Positions 49,335 through 57,794 of a stretch of 64,000 nucleotides of DNA are shown here, piece by piece; the first letter of the stretch is position 1; every line of letters starts with the position of its first letter. The notes under the pieces were generated by a model. The model ran no database searches. It saw only the letters and a list, made by a program, of their open reading frames with translations, and was not told the origin of the DNA. Both the position numbers and the translations under genes were made by a program. Source of the DNA: Candidatus Limosilactobacillus intestinipullorum (GTDB lineage Bacteria > Bacillota > Bacilli > Lactobacillales > Lactobacillaceae); contig DXAF01000041.1 in NCBI GenBank assembly GCA_019117185.1, positions 1 to 64,000 of the forward strand, read 5' to 3'.

Positions 49335-49382
49335 AAAAGAACCCCTGTCATACCAACATTATCAGTGGTCAGGGATTCTTTT
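49335..49382 (-). terminator. Terminator of the dnaX-fat operon
   Basis: AAAAGAATCCCTG and CAGGGGTTCTTTT pair across a loop, followed by ATTT on the minus strand, a few bases past the acyl-ACP thioesterase gene. Confidence 0.8.
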
Positions 49383-49389
49383 GATGGTT

Positions 49390-50163
49390 CTATAATTTTA
49401 CGGACGGTTGCCAGGTTAGTTCGGCAGTGGTGCAACATTGACCGGCCGACCAAATTTCGTGGACTGTCTTAACCACGCCTTCATGGTGGACGATTCGGTA
49501 GCGACTTTCGACAACCGCACCTTCCTTAACTTCTTCGCCATACTTGATGGCCAATGACTGTGGTTGGTAGCGCCGCAGGAAGTCTGCCCCCAACGGGTCT
49601 AATACCCAGTCAAGGTAGCGGGCATTATTGACGTGGTGGTTAATATCAATATCAAAGTAACGTACCCGGTAGGTTTGACTGGCAAAATCGGCCCCCAGTT
49701 TAGCTGGGGTGGTCAGGCGTGGCAACCGCTTCTCTAGCGGCGAGTCAAAGGGCACAATTAACTGGTCCGGAATCCGCATTAACCGGCGCTTAGCCAGGTT
49801 CATCATTACAAATAACGCCCGCAAGCGAACGTATTCATGCTGGTGGCGCTGATCACAGAGCCAAAACTCCCGGAGGGCAAAAAAGCGGTTATACGCTAGG
49901 GCCCGGGTCCCAATGATGACCTGATCCCCAAAGGTTGGCTGCTCACTAGCAAAGTTTCCGTCATAACCAACGACTACCCAGGCCCCACCAGTAGCGTCAA
50001 CCGTTGCCCGGTCTAAGCCCAGTGAGATCGAGTGCGCATCTGAAACCATCGTCATCATGCTAAGCACCATGCTAACACTGGGGTGACCAGAATCCGCACA
50101 TTCATAGTAGGCTAGCTGGTGGTTAATCTCGTAGCAGTTGGCATCTTGTGTTAAATTTGTCAA
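49390..50163 (-). CDS. Acyl-ACP thioesterase
   Basis: Releases fatty acids from acyl carrier protein. The 257-residue protein has two hotdog domains of the bacterial acyl-ACP thioesterase family; the second contains YFDIDINHHVNNARYLDWVLD with the catalytic Asn/His. TTG start after AGGAG, directly following the rsmI stop. Its place at the end of a DNA replication and repair operon is conserved in lactobacilli but not explained by function. Confidence 0.9.
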   Translation of the reverse strand: MTNLTQDANCYEINHQLAYYECADSGHPSVSMVLSMMTMVSDAHSISLGLDRATVDATGGAWVVVGYDGNFASEQPTFGDQVIIGTRALAYNRFFALREFWLCDQRHQHEYVRLRALFVMMNLAKRRLMRIPDQLIVPFDSPLEKRLPRLTTPAKLGADFASQTYRVRYFDIDINHHVNNARYLDWVLDPLGADFLRRYQPQSLAIKYGEEVKEGAVVESRYRIVHHEGVVKTVHEIWSAGQCCTTAELTWQPSVKL

Positions 50164-50165
50164 AA

Positions 50166-51035
50166 CTATTCTCCTATATGATGGTACTCACGGTATAATT
50201 CCTGCCGGTTTAAGTGGTTACGTTTGGCCACCAGCTTAATGGCGGCGTTAGTTGACAGTCCTTTAACAATCTCGGCATCGACCTGCTCAATTGGCGTTTG
50301 CGCGTTGACCGGCTGCCCAGCATCGGGGTGGTCATTGCCGGCCACCAGGACGACAAATTCGCCCCGTGCCTGGTGGTCATTAAAGTAATCACGAAGCTCT
50401 TTTAACGACCCCCGGGTAAACTCTTCATACCGTTTCGTCAGTTCCCGGGCCAATACCGCTTGGCGCTGGTCACCAAAGACTTCCGCCATCGTAGTCAGCG
50501 TTTTTTTCAAGCGATGGGGAGCCTCATAGAAGATCATGGTTTCGGGCCGGTTAATCAGTTCCTGTAACGCCGTTACCTGCTGCTGGTGCTTGCGTTCCAA
50601 GAAACCATAAAAGTAAAACGGCTGGGGGACCAATCCCGAGGCAATCAGGGCGGTTAGCCCCGCATTGGCACCAGGCAGGGGGACGACCGGAATGCCAGCA
50701 GTAACTGCGGCAGCAACTAGTTCCTTTCCAGGATCAGAGATTGATGGCATTCCTGCATCACTACACTGGGCGATCGATATGCCCGACTTTAACTTGGCAA
50801 TTAGTTCTGGAATGCGCTGCTCAGTGTTGTGCTCGTGAAAACTAATCTGGCGAGTTGTAATTTCAAAGTGGTTCAGTAATTGCTGGGTATGGCGGGTGTC
50901 CTCAGCCGCGATTAAGTCCACCGCGCGGAGGGTTTTGATCGCCCGAAATGTCATATCATCCAAGTTACCGATTGGCGTTGGTACCAGGTACAACCGTCCG
51001 GTATCAGTCGCCTTAAAACTACTAATTTGCTGCAT
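50166..51035 (-). CDS. rsmI: 16S rRNA (cytidine1402-2'-O)-methyltransferase
   Basis: Methylates the ribose of C1402 in the decoding centre using SAM. The 289-residue protein has the tetrapyrrole-methylase fold: LYLVPTPIGNLDDMTFRAI, AEDTRHTQQLL, then SDAGMPSISDPGKELV. Four bases after yabA, in the conserved order yabA-rsmI. Confidence 0.96.
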   Translation of the reverse strand: MQQISSFKATDTGRLYLVPTPIGNLDDMTFRAIKTLRAVDLIAAEDTRHTQQLLNHFEITTRQISFHEHNTEQRIPELIAKLKSGISIAQCSDAGMPSISDPGKELVAAAVTAGIPVVPLPGANAGLTALIASGLVPQPFYFYGFLERKHQQQVTALQELINRPETMIFYEAPHRLKKTLTTMAEVFGDQRQAVLARELTKRYEEFTRGSLKELRDYFNDHQARGEFVVLVAGNDHPDAGQPVNAQTPIEQVDAEIVKGLSTNAAIKLVAKRNHLNRQELYREYHHIGE

Positions 51036-51038
51036 ACG

Positions 51039-51398
51039 TTACTCCTGCTTACCTTTCTGTCCATCCATACCGCTGAAGATCGCCTCGTCACAGAAAATAC
51101 AACTCTCGTTTGGGGCCAGCCGTTCGCCAAAGTGCTTGCGGCAAACGTGAAAACCTTGGTGGTATAATTCGTTAAGCGTTCGCCGCCCCGTCGTTAGTTG
51201 CTGTTCGTCCCGTTCATCACGGAGCTTCTTAATGGCCTCTTGGAGGTGCTTATTTTCAATTGTTAACTCTGCATTCTGCGCCAGGGCAACGTTTAGTTGT
51301 GACTTAAGTGCTGCCAGCTCATCCCCCATCTCAGTGAGGTGGGCGCCGAGGTGGGCAAGGTTATCATAGATTCCGTTTCGTTGTTGGTCACCATTCAT
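51039..51398 (-). CDS. yabA: Replication initiation control protein YabA
   Basis: Binds DnaA and DnaN and limits over-initiation. The 119-residue protein has an N-terminal coiled coil (residues 5-60) and the C-terminal zinc region HVCRKHFGERLAPNESCIFC with the conserved His and three Cys. It follows holB by 13 bases. The ricT gene that lies between holB and yabA in Bacillus and streptococci is missing. Confidence 0.94.
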   Translation of the reverse strand: MNGDQQRNGIYDNLAHLGAHLTEMGDELAALKSQLNVALAQNAELTIENKHLQEAIKKLRDERDEQQLTTGRRTLNELYHQGFHVCRKHFGERLAPNESCIFCDEAIFSGMDGQKGKQE

Positions 51399-51411
51399 GA
51401 CTGTGCCTCCC

Positions 51412-52437
51412 TTACTCAGTCAATGCCTTCACAATCCGAATTGTTAACTGTTCGACCACGTTTTGAAAACTAATATTTTGCTCTAACTCATGACGCGTCC
51501 CCAGGGTCAACTGGCTGACCGCAAGCAGGCGGTCCATCGAATACCGCTGACCTACCTCATCAACTAACTGCTGTTCGGCAATGAAATGACGACGGTCCGG
51601 ATCTTGAATACCGTTAGCGCTCAGCAGCGTGTCACGCCAAATTAGGGTGATTAGGTCTAAAAGGACCTGCTGTCGTTCCCGTTCCCGGTTCGCCAGCTTT
51701 ACCAAGGAGGTGGTGACGTCCACAAAGGCCATCATCTGCCCCGCGCTAACGTGACGATACCATTGACTAATCCCCTGGAGGGCGTTGCCAAACCAGCCAT
51801 CCTCACACCATCGTTGGACGTCGCTCACCGCGTCCGTAATCCCAATGGCCACCTTTGCTTGACCGGTACTGATATCGTGGTCAGCCATTACCTGGAGGAG
51901 GTCCTGGCGGTTTAAGGGGGCCAGCTCTAGTACCTGGGTCCGCGACTGGATGGTCGGTAACACGGCACTCTTGTTAGTCGTAAGCATCAAAATATAGGTT
52001 CCCGGGCCTGGTTCCTCAATAAACTTCAACAAACTGTTAGCCGCACTGGTCGTCATTTTTTCCGCATCCTTAATGATAAAGAGCTTTTGACTCCCCTCCA
52101 TGGCGCTCTTCGTAAATTCGCTTTTGAGATAGCGGATCCGGTCCACCTTGATCTGCCGCCCCTCTGGCTTGGCAACCACAATATCTGGGTGGTTACCGCT
52201 CAGAATCCGTTGGCATTCCGGGCAAGTCATGTCAGGTTCATTTTCCTGCGGGTGGAGGCAAAAGATCCGCAACGCTAGCCACTGGGCAACCGCGTTTTTC
52301 CCTGCTCCACTAGGCCCCACCAGTAAGTAGGCATGCGCCAGCTCGTGGTTATCAATTACCCGTTTCAAACGGTTAATTAAACCGGGCTGCAACTGCTCTG
52401 CCCGGCTCACTTGTCCCTTCGCCACCGTGTCACTCAC
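51412..52437 (-). CDS. holB: DNA polymerase III subunit delta prime
   Basis: Clamp-loader ATPase-fold subunit. The 341-residue protein has Walker A VGPSGAGKNAVAQ, a zinc-binding CPECQR region and SRTQVLELAPL. The start is taken as GTG at 52437; translation is probably coupled to darA, which ends four bases before, since no strong ribosome binding site is seen. Confidence 0.93.
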   Translation of the reverse strand: MSDTVAKGQVSRAEQLQPGLINRLKRVIDNHELAHAYLLVGPSGAGKNAVAQWLALRIFCLHPQENEPDMTCPECQRILSGNHPDIVVAKPEGRQIKVDRIRYLKSEFTKSAMEGSQKLFIIKDAEKMTTSAANSLLKFIEEPGPGTYILMLTTNKSAVLPTIQSRTQVLELAPLNRQDLLQVMADHDISTGQAKVAIGITDAVSDVQRWCEDGWFGNALQGISQWYRHVSAGQMMAFVDVTTSLVKLANRERERQQVLLDLITLIWRDTLLSANGIQDPDRRHFIAEQQLVDEVGQRYSMDRLLAVSQLTLGTRHELEQNISFQNVVEQLTIRIVKALTE

Positions 52438-52441
52438 CTAC

Positions 52442-52765
52442 CTAAAACTTGAGGAATTTTTCCACCGGCAAAATAAAGACGGTTGCCCCGCCAATCCGCA
52501 CGTTAACTGGGAAAGCGGACCCGCCTTCAACGTCAATGTGCATTTGTGAGGTCACATATTGCTCCCGTGACTCCGCATTCTTCTTAATGATTTCTAAGAC
52601 TTCCGCCACTCGTTCATCCTTAACCCCAATTAAAAAGGTCGCATTTCCTTCCCGGAGAAAGCCCCCGGTTGTCGAAAGCTGGGTTACCTGTACTTCCGCC
52701 TTATTGAAAGCCCTTCTCAAGCGGTTGCTATCCTTTGATTGAACAATTGCAACGATCATTTTCAT
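52442..52765 (-). CDS. darA: c-di-AMP-binding PII-like protein DarA
   Basis: PII-fold trimer that binds cyclic di-AMP; its output is not well understood. The 107-residue protein begins KMIVAIVQSKDSNRLRRAF and has the family loops TGGFLREGNATFLIG and IGGATVFILPVE. An internal ATG after GAGGTG (inside the tmk end) is the start. DarA in the tmk-darA-holB order is conserved in Firmicutes. It shares its ligand with KimA (29.5 kb). Confidence 0.95.
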   Translation of the reverse strand: MKMIVAIVQSKDSNRLRRAFNKAEVQVTQLSTTGGFLREGNATFLIGVKDERVAEVLEIIKKNAESREQYVTSQMHIDVEGGSAFPVNVRIGGATVFILPVEKFLKF

Positions 52766-52770
52766 GGCAA

Positions 52771-53430
52771 TCACCTCTTACTTTCTTCTGCAAACAAGTC
52801 GGGATACCGGGCGTGAATCGTTTGCCGCACGTCCGCAATCACCTTTGCCAACGGCTGACTGGCATCAATAAGCTTAATCCGTTCCGGATACTGGTGGTAT
52901 AAACGAAGGTAGGCCTGGCGAACGGTCCGGTGAAAACTCAATTGTTCCTTATCAAGGCGGTTAACCTGGTCAGCCCGGTGCTCCGCAATTCGGCGCAGAC
53001 CAAGTGCTGACTCAATGTCCAGGTAAATCGTCAATTGGGGGAGCAGGCCATCAATTGCGAACTGGTTCATCTGCCAGACCGCCTCTTCACCTAGCTGGCG
53101 TCCCGCCCCTTGGTAAGCAATCGAACTATCGACATACCGGTCACACAGGATGACCTTATCGGCTTTTAAGGCCGGAACAATTTCAGAGACAATATGTTGC
53201 CGCCGTGCTGCCGCAAAAAGCAACGCTTCCGTCCGGCCATCCATTTCCGTATTAGCCGGGTTAAAGAGCAGCTGACGGATTTGCTCCGAAATGGGGTTCC
53301 CTCCTGGCTCCCGCGTATAAAGCACCTGGTTGGCCCCGAGCTCAGCTTCTAAATCATGTTCAATTTGCTGGAGGACGCTGGTCTTACCCGCACCATCCGG
53401 TCCTTCAAATGAAATAAATTTACCTGCCAT
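52771..53430 (-). CDS. tmk: Thymidylate kinase
   Basis: Phosphorylates dTMP to dTDP. The 219-residue protein has Walker A FEGPDGAGKTS, the DRY motif in ILCDRYVDSSIAYQGAGR and TREPGGNPISEQIR. ATG after AGGAGGC. Downstream the darA ribosome binding site lies within its last codons, so the two are translationally coupled. Confidence 0.96.
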   Translation of the reverse strand: MAGKFISFEGPDGAGKTSVLQQIEHDLEAELGANQVLYTREPGGNPISEQIRQLLFNPANTEMDGRTEALLFAAARRQHIVSEIVPALKADKVILCDRYVDSSIAYQGAGRQLGEEAVWQMNQFAIDGLLPQLTIYLDIESALGLRRIAEHRADQVNRLDKEQLSFHRTVRQAYLRLYHQYPERIKLIDASQPLAKVIADVRQTIHARYPDLFAEESKR

Positions 53431-53438
53431 AGTGCCTC

Positions 53439-53687
53439 CTAGTGACTGATAACACCCTCGTTTAGCTGGCCATGTACATGGTACTTCTGTGCCAACTTGT
53501 ATAGGTATAAGTACTTTTGTTCTTGAATCTTCGTCCGGTCGCGTAACTCCGTACTAACATTGGCCTCGTACACCGCCAGCTGGGTCTCTTGGGCATGGTC
53601 CCAACTCGCCTTAGTATCATAAATGGTATCTAACAGACGCTGGTTACGCTCCCGCTCAACCTGATTCTTTTGTCGTTTAAAAAACAT
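53439..53687 (-). CDS. YaaL family protein (DUF2508)
   Basis: A small 82-residue, highly charged helical protein (FFKRQKNQVERERNQRLLDT, KYLYLYKLAQKYH) matching the YaaL/DUF2508 family found after recR in Firmicutes. Function unknown. Three bases separate it from recR and 8 from tmk, so it is firmly inside the operon. Confidence 0.85.
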   Translation of the reverse strand: MFFKRQKNQVERERNQRLLDTIYDTKASWDHAQETQLAVYEANVSTELRDRTKIQEQKYLYLYKLAQKYHVHGQLNEGVISH

Positions 53688-53690
53688 CAG

Positions 53691-54290
53691 TTACATCTCC
53701 GTTCGTCCCTGCACGGCCTTAAACAGGGTCATTTCATCGGCGTAATCAATGTCGGCACCGACGGATAATCCATGGGCCAACCGGGTAACCTTGATCTGGG
53801 CAGGCTTAATCAGCTTTGCAAGATAGCCCGCCGTTAATTCACCATCTGACGATGCATTGGTGGCAATGATCACTTCTTTAACCTCTTCATCCTTTTGCAA
53901 CCGTTTGATGAGGCTGGCGATGTTAATGTCTTCCGGTCCAGTACCGGCAACCGGCGAAATCACCCCGTGTAAAACATGGTACAGGCCATGGTACTCATGC
54001 ATCCGTTCCAGGGCCATGATGTCTTGGGACTGCTCAACCACGAGAATCTTGGAATGGTCCCGACTCTTGTCCCGACAAATTGGGCATGGGTCATCTTCAG
54101 TGATGTTGCCGCAAATACTGCAGTCATGGAGGTCCCGTTTTGCGCCCAGTAAGGACTTGGCAAAGTTGGTCACGTCGTCTTCTTGCATTCCCAAGGTATA
54201 AAATGCCAACCGCGTGGCCGTCTTTTGGCCAATCCCCGGTAACTTGGTATAGCTTTCAATCAACTTAGCTAGTGGTTCTGGGTATTGCAT
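53691..54290 (-). CDS. recR: Recombination protein RecR
   Basis: Part of the RecFOR loader of RecA at gaps. The 199-residue protein has the helix-hairpin-helix [15 protein letters not shown], a four-cysteine zinc module (CSICGN...CPIC) and a Toprim domain ([14 protein letters not shown]). It follows ybaB by four bases. Confidence 0.97.
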   Translation of the reverse strand: MQYPEPLAKLIESYTKLPGIGQKTATRLAFYTLGMQEDDVTNFAKSLLGAKRDLHDCSICGNITEDDPCPICRDKSRDHSKILVVEQSQDIMALERMHEYHGLYHVLHGVISPVAGTGPEDINIASLIKRLQKDEEVKEVIIATNASSDGELTAGYLAKLIKPAQIKVTRLAHGLSVGADIDYADEMTLFKAVQGRTEM

Positions 54291-54294
54291 TTAA

Positions 54295-54603
54295 TTACAG
54301 CCCCATACCTTGCGTGTACTTGCCAAGCTTTTGTTGCGTTGCTTCGTCAACCTTCTTTAAGCCATCATTAATGGCCGCCACCAGGAGGTCTTGGAGCATG
54401 TCAACATCGTCAGGGTCTACCGCTTCTGGATTAATTTTAAGGTCCAACAGCGTCTTATCACCGTTGAATTTAGCGGTTACCATCTCGTCAGGTGCGGTAC
54501 CCACGAATTCTTGCTTAGCTAACTCTTCGTGTTCTGCCATCATTTTCTTTTGCATTGCCTTGGCTTGCTTCATTATTTGTTGCATGTTCATTCCGCGCAT
54601 CAT
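54295..54603 (-). CDS. YbaB/EbfC nucleoid-associated protein
   Basis: A 102-residue DNA-binding dimer of the YbaB family: [15 protein letters not shown] coiled start and the [20 protein letters not shown] core. Several Met codons lie near the start; the first two follow AAGGA at about ten bases. It sits between dnaX and recR, the family's usual place. Confidence 0.94.
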   Translation of the reverse strand: MMRGMNMQQIMKQAKAMQKKMMAEHEELAKQEFVGTAPDEMVTAKFNGDKTLLDLKINPEAVDPDDVDMLQDLLVAAINDGLKKVDEATQQKLGKYTQGMGL

Positions 54604-54621
54604 AATTTAATCATCCTTTTC

Positions 54622-56448
54622 TTAATTATCTTCTACTTTAACAATATCACTACCGAATAGTTCCTGGGCCTTAGTCACCGCGTCTTCAGCGCTATCTGCC
54701 GCCGATGGTGGTTCTGGTGGTAGCGGTGGTTGACCACTATCCCCATCACTCTGCTGGTGGGCTTGAGAAAGAGCAGCTGGCTGGGTCGATACTGGTGGGG
54801 TATTAGTTTTAGCTTGACCATGTTGTGGTTTCCCCAGGTCGTGTTCTTTAATGTATTCTTGGCGAATCCGGGGCCACTTGTCCTTGGGCACAAATACCAC
54901 CCGGCGCTCAGTTCCGGTCAGCTCCTGTAGCCCTCGTTCCATACTAGTCAACAGGACGGCATCATCCATTGCCTGCTGGAACAAAAAGGCGTAGTCAAAG
55001 GCCACAATTACCCCATCGGTACTAGCCGCAACTGGCTTGGAAACGTGGAGCAACGAACGTTGAGGGACACTTAGCTTCGACAGTAGTTCTTGCCATAGGC
55101 CCTGGATTTCAACTAGGTCCTTGCGGGTTGCCTTCCCCAAGACCGGATTGATCTGGCTAAGGTTTACCTCGACCTTACGCTGTTGAACCCGGGGTTGGCT
55201 TGCGGGCTTGGCCGCGCGTGGTGTAGCCACTGGCTGCTCCTGAAGCTTTTTAACGGTAGCTTGCAATTGCTTAACCGTTGCCTTTAAGTCAGCAATTGTC
55301 TGCTGGCTAGTCCCCGAATCGGTACTTGCCGCTGGGGTGGGGGCAGTAGTGGCAACCGTTTGCTTATCAACTTGGGCCAACTTAACCGTCAGCACTTCAA
55401 GATAAACATCCGGATGCGTCGTAAAGCGCATCTCCTCTTGGATGTTGTTTAACTCATCAATCATCTGGTAAAGGACGTTGGCCGTCGTGGCGGCGGCCAT
55501 CTTTTGAAAGTCATCGTCGCTTAGCCCGGTGCTGGCTACCAAAACAAGCTTAGGGGACTCCTGATACAAAAGGACATCCCGGATAAAGGAGATCAAGTCT
55601 TCAATAAAGCGCTGGCCATCCTTTCCCTGCCCTAAAATATCCTTCATGGTATTAAGGGCGGCGGCACTCTGGTGGTCGGTCACCTCTAAGAAGTACTTTT
55701 CCAATAATTGCTTAGTTACACTCCCGGTCACCGTCAGGGTATCGGTCAATTTAACCTCATTATCACTAAAGGACAGTACTTGGTCGAGGATACTCAAGGC
55801 ATCCCGCATCCCCCCTTCAGCTGCGTTAGCGATCACCCACAGGGCCTTTTCTTCGTAGTCAACCTGCTTTTGGTCCAGAATGTACTTCATCCGGTTAAAG
55901 GCATCCTGGGCGGAAATCCGCCGGAAGTCAAACCGCTGCACCCGAGAAATAATCGTTAACGGAATCTTATGGGGCTCCGTCGTGGCTAGGATAAAAATAA
56001 CGTTTGCTGGCGGTTCTTCCAGCGTCTTAAGGAGGGCGTTAAAAGCCCCCGTCGAAAGCATGTGGACTTCGTCGATAATGTAAACCTTATAGTCCGCCTG
56101 GGTCGGTGCATACTTCGCCTTATCCCGGATGTCACGAATTTCTTCAACACCGTTGTTGGAGGCGGCGTCAATTTCGATAACGTCATTTAACTGCCCCTTG
56201 GTGATGGCCTTACAGAGGTCACACTGGTTACAGGGCTCACCATCTTGCAGGTGGTGACAGTTTACCGCCTTAGCAAAGATCTTCGCCGCGGAGGTTTTAC
56301 CGGTTCCCCGTGGTCCCGCAAAAAGGTAGGCATGACTGATCTGATGAGTAATAATGGCATTCTTCAACGTCTGGGTAACTACCTGCTGACCGACTAGTTC
56401 GTCAAAACGTTGGGGCCGCCAAACCCGGTACAGTGCTTGGTAACTCAT
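54622..56448 (-). CDS. dnaX: DNA polymerase III subunit gamma/tau
   Basis: Clamp-loader ATPase of the replisome. The 608-residue protein (MSYQALYRVWRP onward) has Walker A GPRGTGKTSAAK, a CxxC-type zinc module (CHHL...CNQCDLC) and IIDEVHMLS. The usual SRC motif reads SRV here. The C-terminal half from about residue 380 is low-complexity and Ser/Thr/Pro/Gln-rich before a tau-like end. I found no slippery heptamer for a gamma product. First gene of dnaX-ybaB-recR-yaaL-tmk-darA-holB-yabA-rsmI-fat. Confidence 0.96.
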   Translation of the reverse strand: MSYQALYRVWRPQRFDELVGQQVVTQTLKNAIITHQISHAYLFAGPRGTGKTSAAKIFAKAVNCHHLQDGEPCNQCDLCKAITKGQLNDVIEIDAASNNGVEEIRDIRDKAKYAPTQADYKVYIIDEVHMLSTGAFNALLKTLEEPPANVIFILATTEPHKIPLTIISRVQRFDFRRISAQDAFNRMKYILDQKQVDYEEKALWVIANAAEGGMRDALSILDQVLSFSDNEVKLTDTLTVTGSVTKQLLEKYFLEVTDHQSAAALNTMKDILGQGKDGQRFIEDLISFIRDVLLYQESPKLVLVASTGLSDDDFQKMAAATTANVLYQMIDELNNIQEEMRFTTHPDVYLEVLTVKLAQVDKQTVATTAPTPAASTDSGTSQQTIADLKATVKQLQATVKKLQEQPVATPRAAKPASQPRVQQRKVEVNLSQINPVLGKATRKDLVEIQGLWQELLSKLSVPQRSLLHVSKPVAASTDGVIVAFDYAFLFQQAMDDAVLLTSMERGLQELTGTERRVVFVPKDKWPRIRQEYIKEHDLGKPQHGQAKTNTPPVSTQPAALSQAHQQSDGDSGQPPLPPEPPSAADSAEDAVTKAQELFGSDIVKVEDN

Positions 56449-56571
56449 CACGTCGCTTCCTTTCTTTTTAAATTCAATCGTTACTCTTAAATATTATACT
56501 AGCTTTCCACGAATTTTCGACACGAAAAGATTAGCGACGGAAAATTACGCGCTGATTCTTTAAAAATTAAA

Positions 56572-56593
56572 AGACGTGGTCACGACCACGTCT
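56572..56593 (-). terminator. Terminator of SRP RNA
   Basis: AGACGTGGTC and GACCACGTCT form a perfect stem with TTTT following on the minus strand. Confidence 0.88.
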
Positions 56594-56605
56594 CGTCAAT
56601 TTCAA

Positions 56606-56699
56606 TCAAACTTAGGGCACAAGGTACATCAAACTTAGTGCTGCTTCCTTCCGGACCTGACACGGTTCGTAAGCATACCCTTGCCCTAAGGCCTTACGG
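56606..56699 (-). ncRNA. ffs: Signal recognition particle RNA (small type)
   Basis: The minus strand carries the universal core GTGTCAGGTCCGGAAGGAAG followed by CAGC, the SRP54-binding domain IV. The arms CTTAGGGCAAGGGTA and TACCTTGTGCCCTAAG pair to make the long stem. A promoter (TATACT at 56705-56710) and a terminator bracket it. Ends are approximate to about ten bases. It lies between tadA and dnaX, the common Firmicute location. Confidence 0.93.
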
Positions 56700-56733
56700 C
56701 AACTAGTATATTACACTAAATCAGCCACAAATG

Positions 56734-57231
56734 CTAGTCCTTAGCCCGACGTTTTTTCCGGGCTGCCTTCTTTTGCCGACGAATTTCACGGAAAAAGTTT
56801 TTTAGCATTTGGCTGCACTCACCTTGTAAGACCCCACTGGTGACGTTAACCTGGTGGTTCAATCGGGAATCATTCAATAAGTGATAAAGACTATCGACCG
56901 CACCGGCTTTGGGGTCACTTGCACCATAATAAACATTTTTAATTCGGGCATTGACAATCGCCCCACTACACATGATGCAGGGCTCCAACGTAACGTATAG
57001 GTCGCAGTCTTCCAGGCGCCAACTATGGAGCTTTTCACACGCCTCCATGATCGCTAACATTTCCGCGTGATAAGTAACATCTTGGAACCGCTCCCGCATG
57101 TTGTGACCACGCCCAATGATCTGGCCATCCTTCACCACTACGGCACCAATTGGCACTTCATTCAATACTTCTGCTTGTCGGGCTTCCGCCAAGGCGGCCC
57201 GCATCATTTGCTGGTTTAATTGCTCTGTCAA
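56734..57231 (-). CDS. tadA: tRNA-specific adenosine deaminase
   Basis: Converts A34 of tRNA-Arg(ACG) to inosine. The 165-residue protein has the zinc/catalytic motif YHAEMLAI and LEPCIMCSGAIVNARI. The start is a TTG at 57231 with GGAG seven bases before; an internal ATG eight codons later is less well placed. The C-terminus is Lys/Arg-rich (RRQKKAARKKRRAKD). Confidence 0.95.
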   Translation of the reverse strand: MTEQLNQQMMRAALAEARQAEVLNEVPIGAVVVKDGQIIGRGHNMRERFQDVTYHAEMLAIMEACEKLHSWRLEDCDLYVTLEPCIMCSGAIVNARIKNVYYGASDPKAGAVDSLYHLLNDSRLNHQVNVTSGVLQGECSQMLKNFFREIRRQKKAARKKRRAKD

Positions 57232-57351
57232 ACTTAATCTCCATTTTCTTTTTCATAGTCCAGTGATTCAGTGTATAATGATTAATTAGTTCTTCCAACT
57301 TATCTAGTGATCAAGCTAAAAAAGTTTCACACGAATAATCCGCACCATCAG

Positions 57352-57396
57352 TACCACATATTGTGTTTCACTATTTTTGCAGCACAATATGTGGTA
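57352..57396. promoter_or_regulatory. Two NrdR boxes before nrdH
   Basis: TACCACATATTGTG and CACAATATGTGGTA are exact inverted copies of each other; each contains an NrdR-box-like ACACAATATGTGG core. Their centres are 31 bases apart, three helical turns, the standard NrdR arrangement. They lie just upstream of the nrd promoter. The pair could also fold as a hairpin in RNA, but the location favours an operator. Confidence 0.85.
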
Positions 57397-57405
57397 CTTT
57401 TTTGA

Positions 57406-57433
57406 TTGATTTTTCCAGATTTTCGCCTATACT
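57406..57433 (+). promoter_or_regulatory. Promoter of nrdHEF
   Basis: TTGATT and TATACT with a 16-base spacer, ten bases downstream of the second NrdR box and about 46 bases before nrdH. Confidence 0.65.
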
Positions 57434-57478
57434 AAGAAACATCAACAACGATTAATTACGCCTAAGGGAGGGTTAAAA

Positions 57479-57700
57479 ATGGTAACTGTTTTTTCCAAAA
57501 ATAACTGTATCCAATGTAAAATGACAAAGCGGTTTTTGCAACAGCACCAGATCAACTTCGTGGAACACAACATCGACGAACAACCAGAATATGTTGACCA
57601 GCTAAAGAAGGCTGGGTTTATGGCAACGCCAGTGGTTCAACTGCCTGACGGTAACGCCTTTTCTGGTTTCCGTCCGGACCGCCTCCAACAGCTTGCCTAA
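57479..57700 (+). CDS. nrdH: Glutaredoxin-like NrdH redoxin
   Basis: Small electron donor to class Ib ribonucleotide reductase, reduced by thioredoxin reductase. The 73-residue protein has a C10-I-Q-C13 redox pair, the TP cis-proline in ATPVVQL and the C-terminal FSGFRPDRLQQL typical of NrdH. GGGAGGG site seven bases before ATG. First gene of nrdHEF. Confidence 0.96.
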   Translation: MVTVFSKNNCIQCKMTKRFLQQHQINFVEHNIDEQPEYVDQLKKAGFMATPVVQLPDGNAFSGFRPDRLQQLA

Positions 57701-57719
57701 CAACCTTAGTTTATGACTT

Positions 57720-57760
57720 AAACCAGGCTACCCCCGCATAACCGGCCACTAGCCTGGTTT
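57720..57760 (+). terminator. Hairpin between nrdH and nrdE
   Basis: AAACCAGGCTA and TAGCCTGGTTT form a perfect 11-base stem followed by ATTTATT, in the 94-base gap between nrdH and nrdE. It may be a leaky terminator that adjusts the ratio of NrdH to NrdEF. Confidence 0.6.
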
Positions 57761-57794
57761 ATTTATTGAAAATTTTAGAAAGAGAGTTTTGCAC

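Noticed and set aside
54622..56448. Ribosomal frameshift making a short gamma form of dnaX
   Set aside because: The only A run in the relevant region (GTTAAAAAGCTTC) is not a slippery heptamer in the correct frame and has no strong downstream hairpin that I can see.
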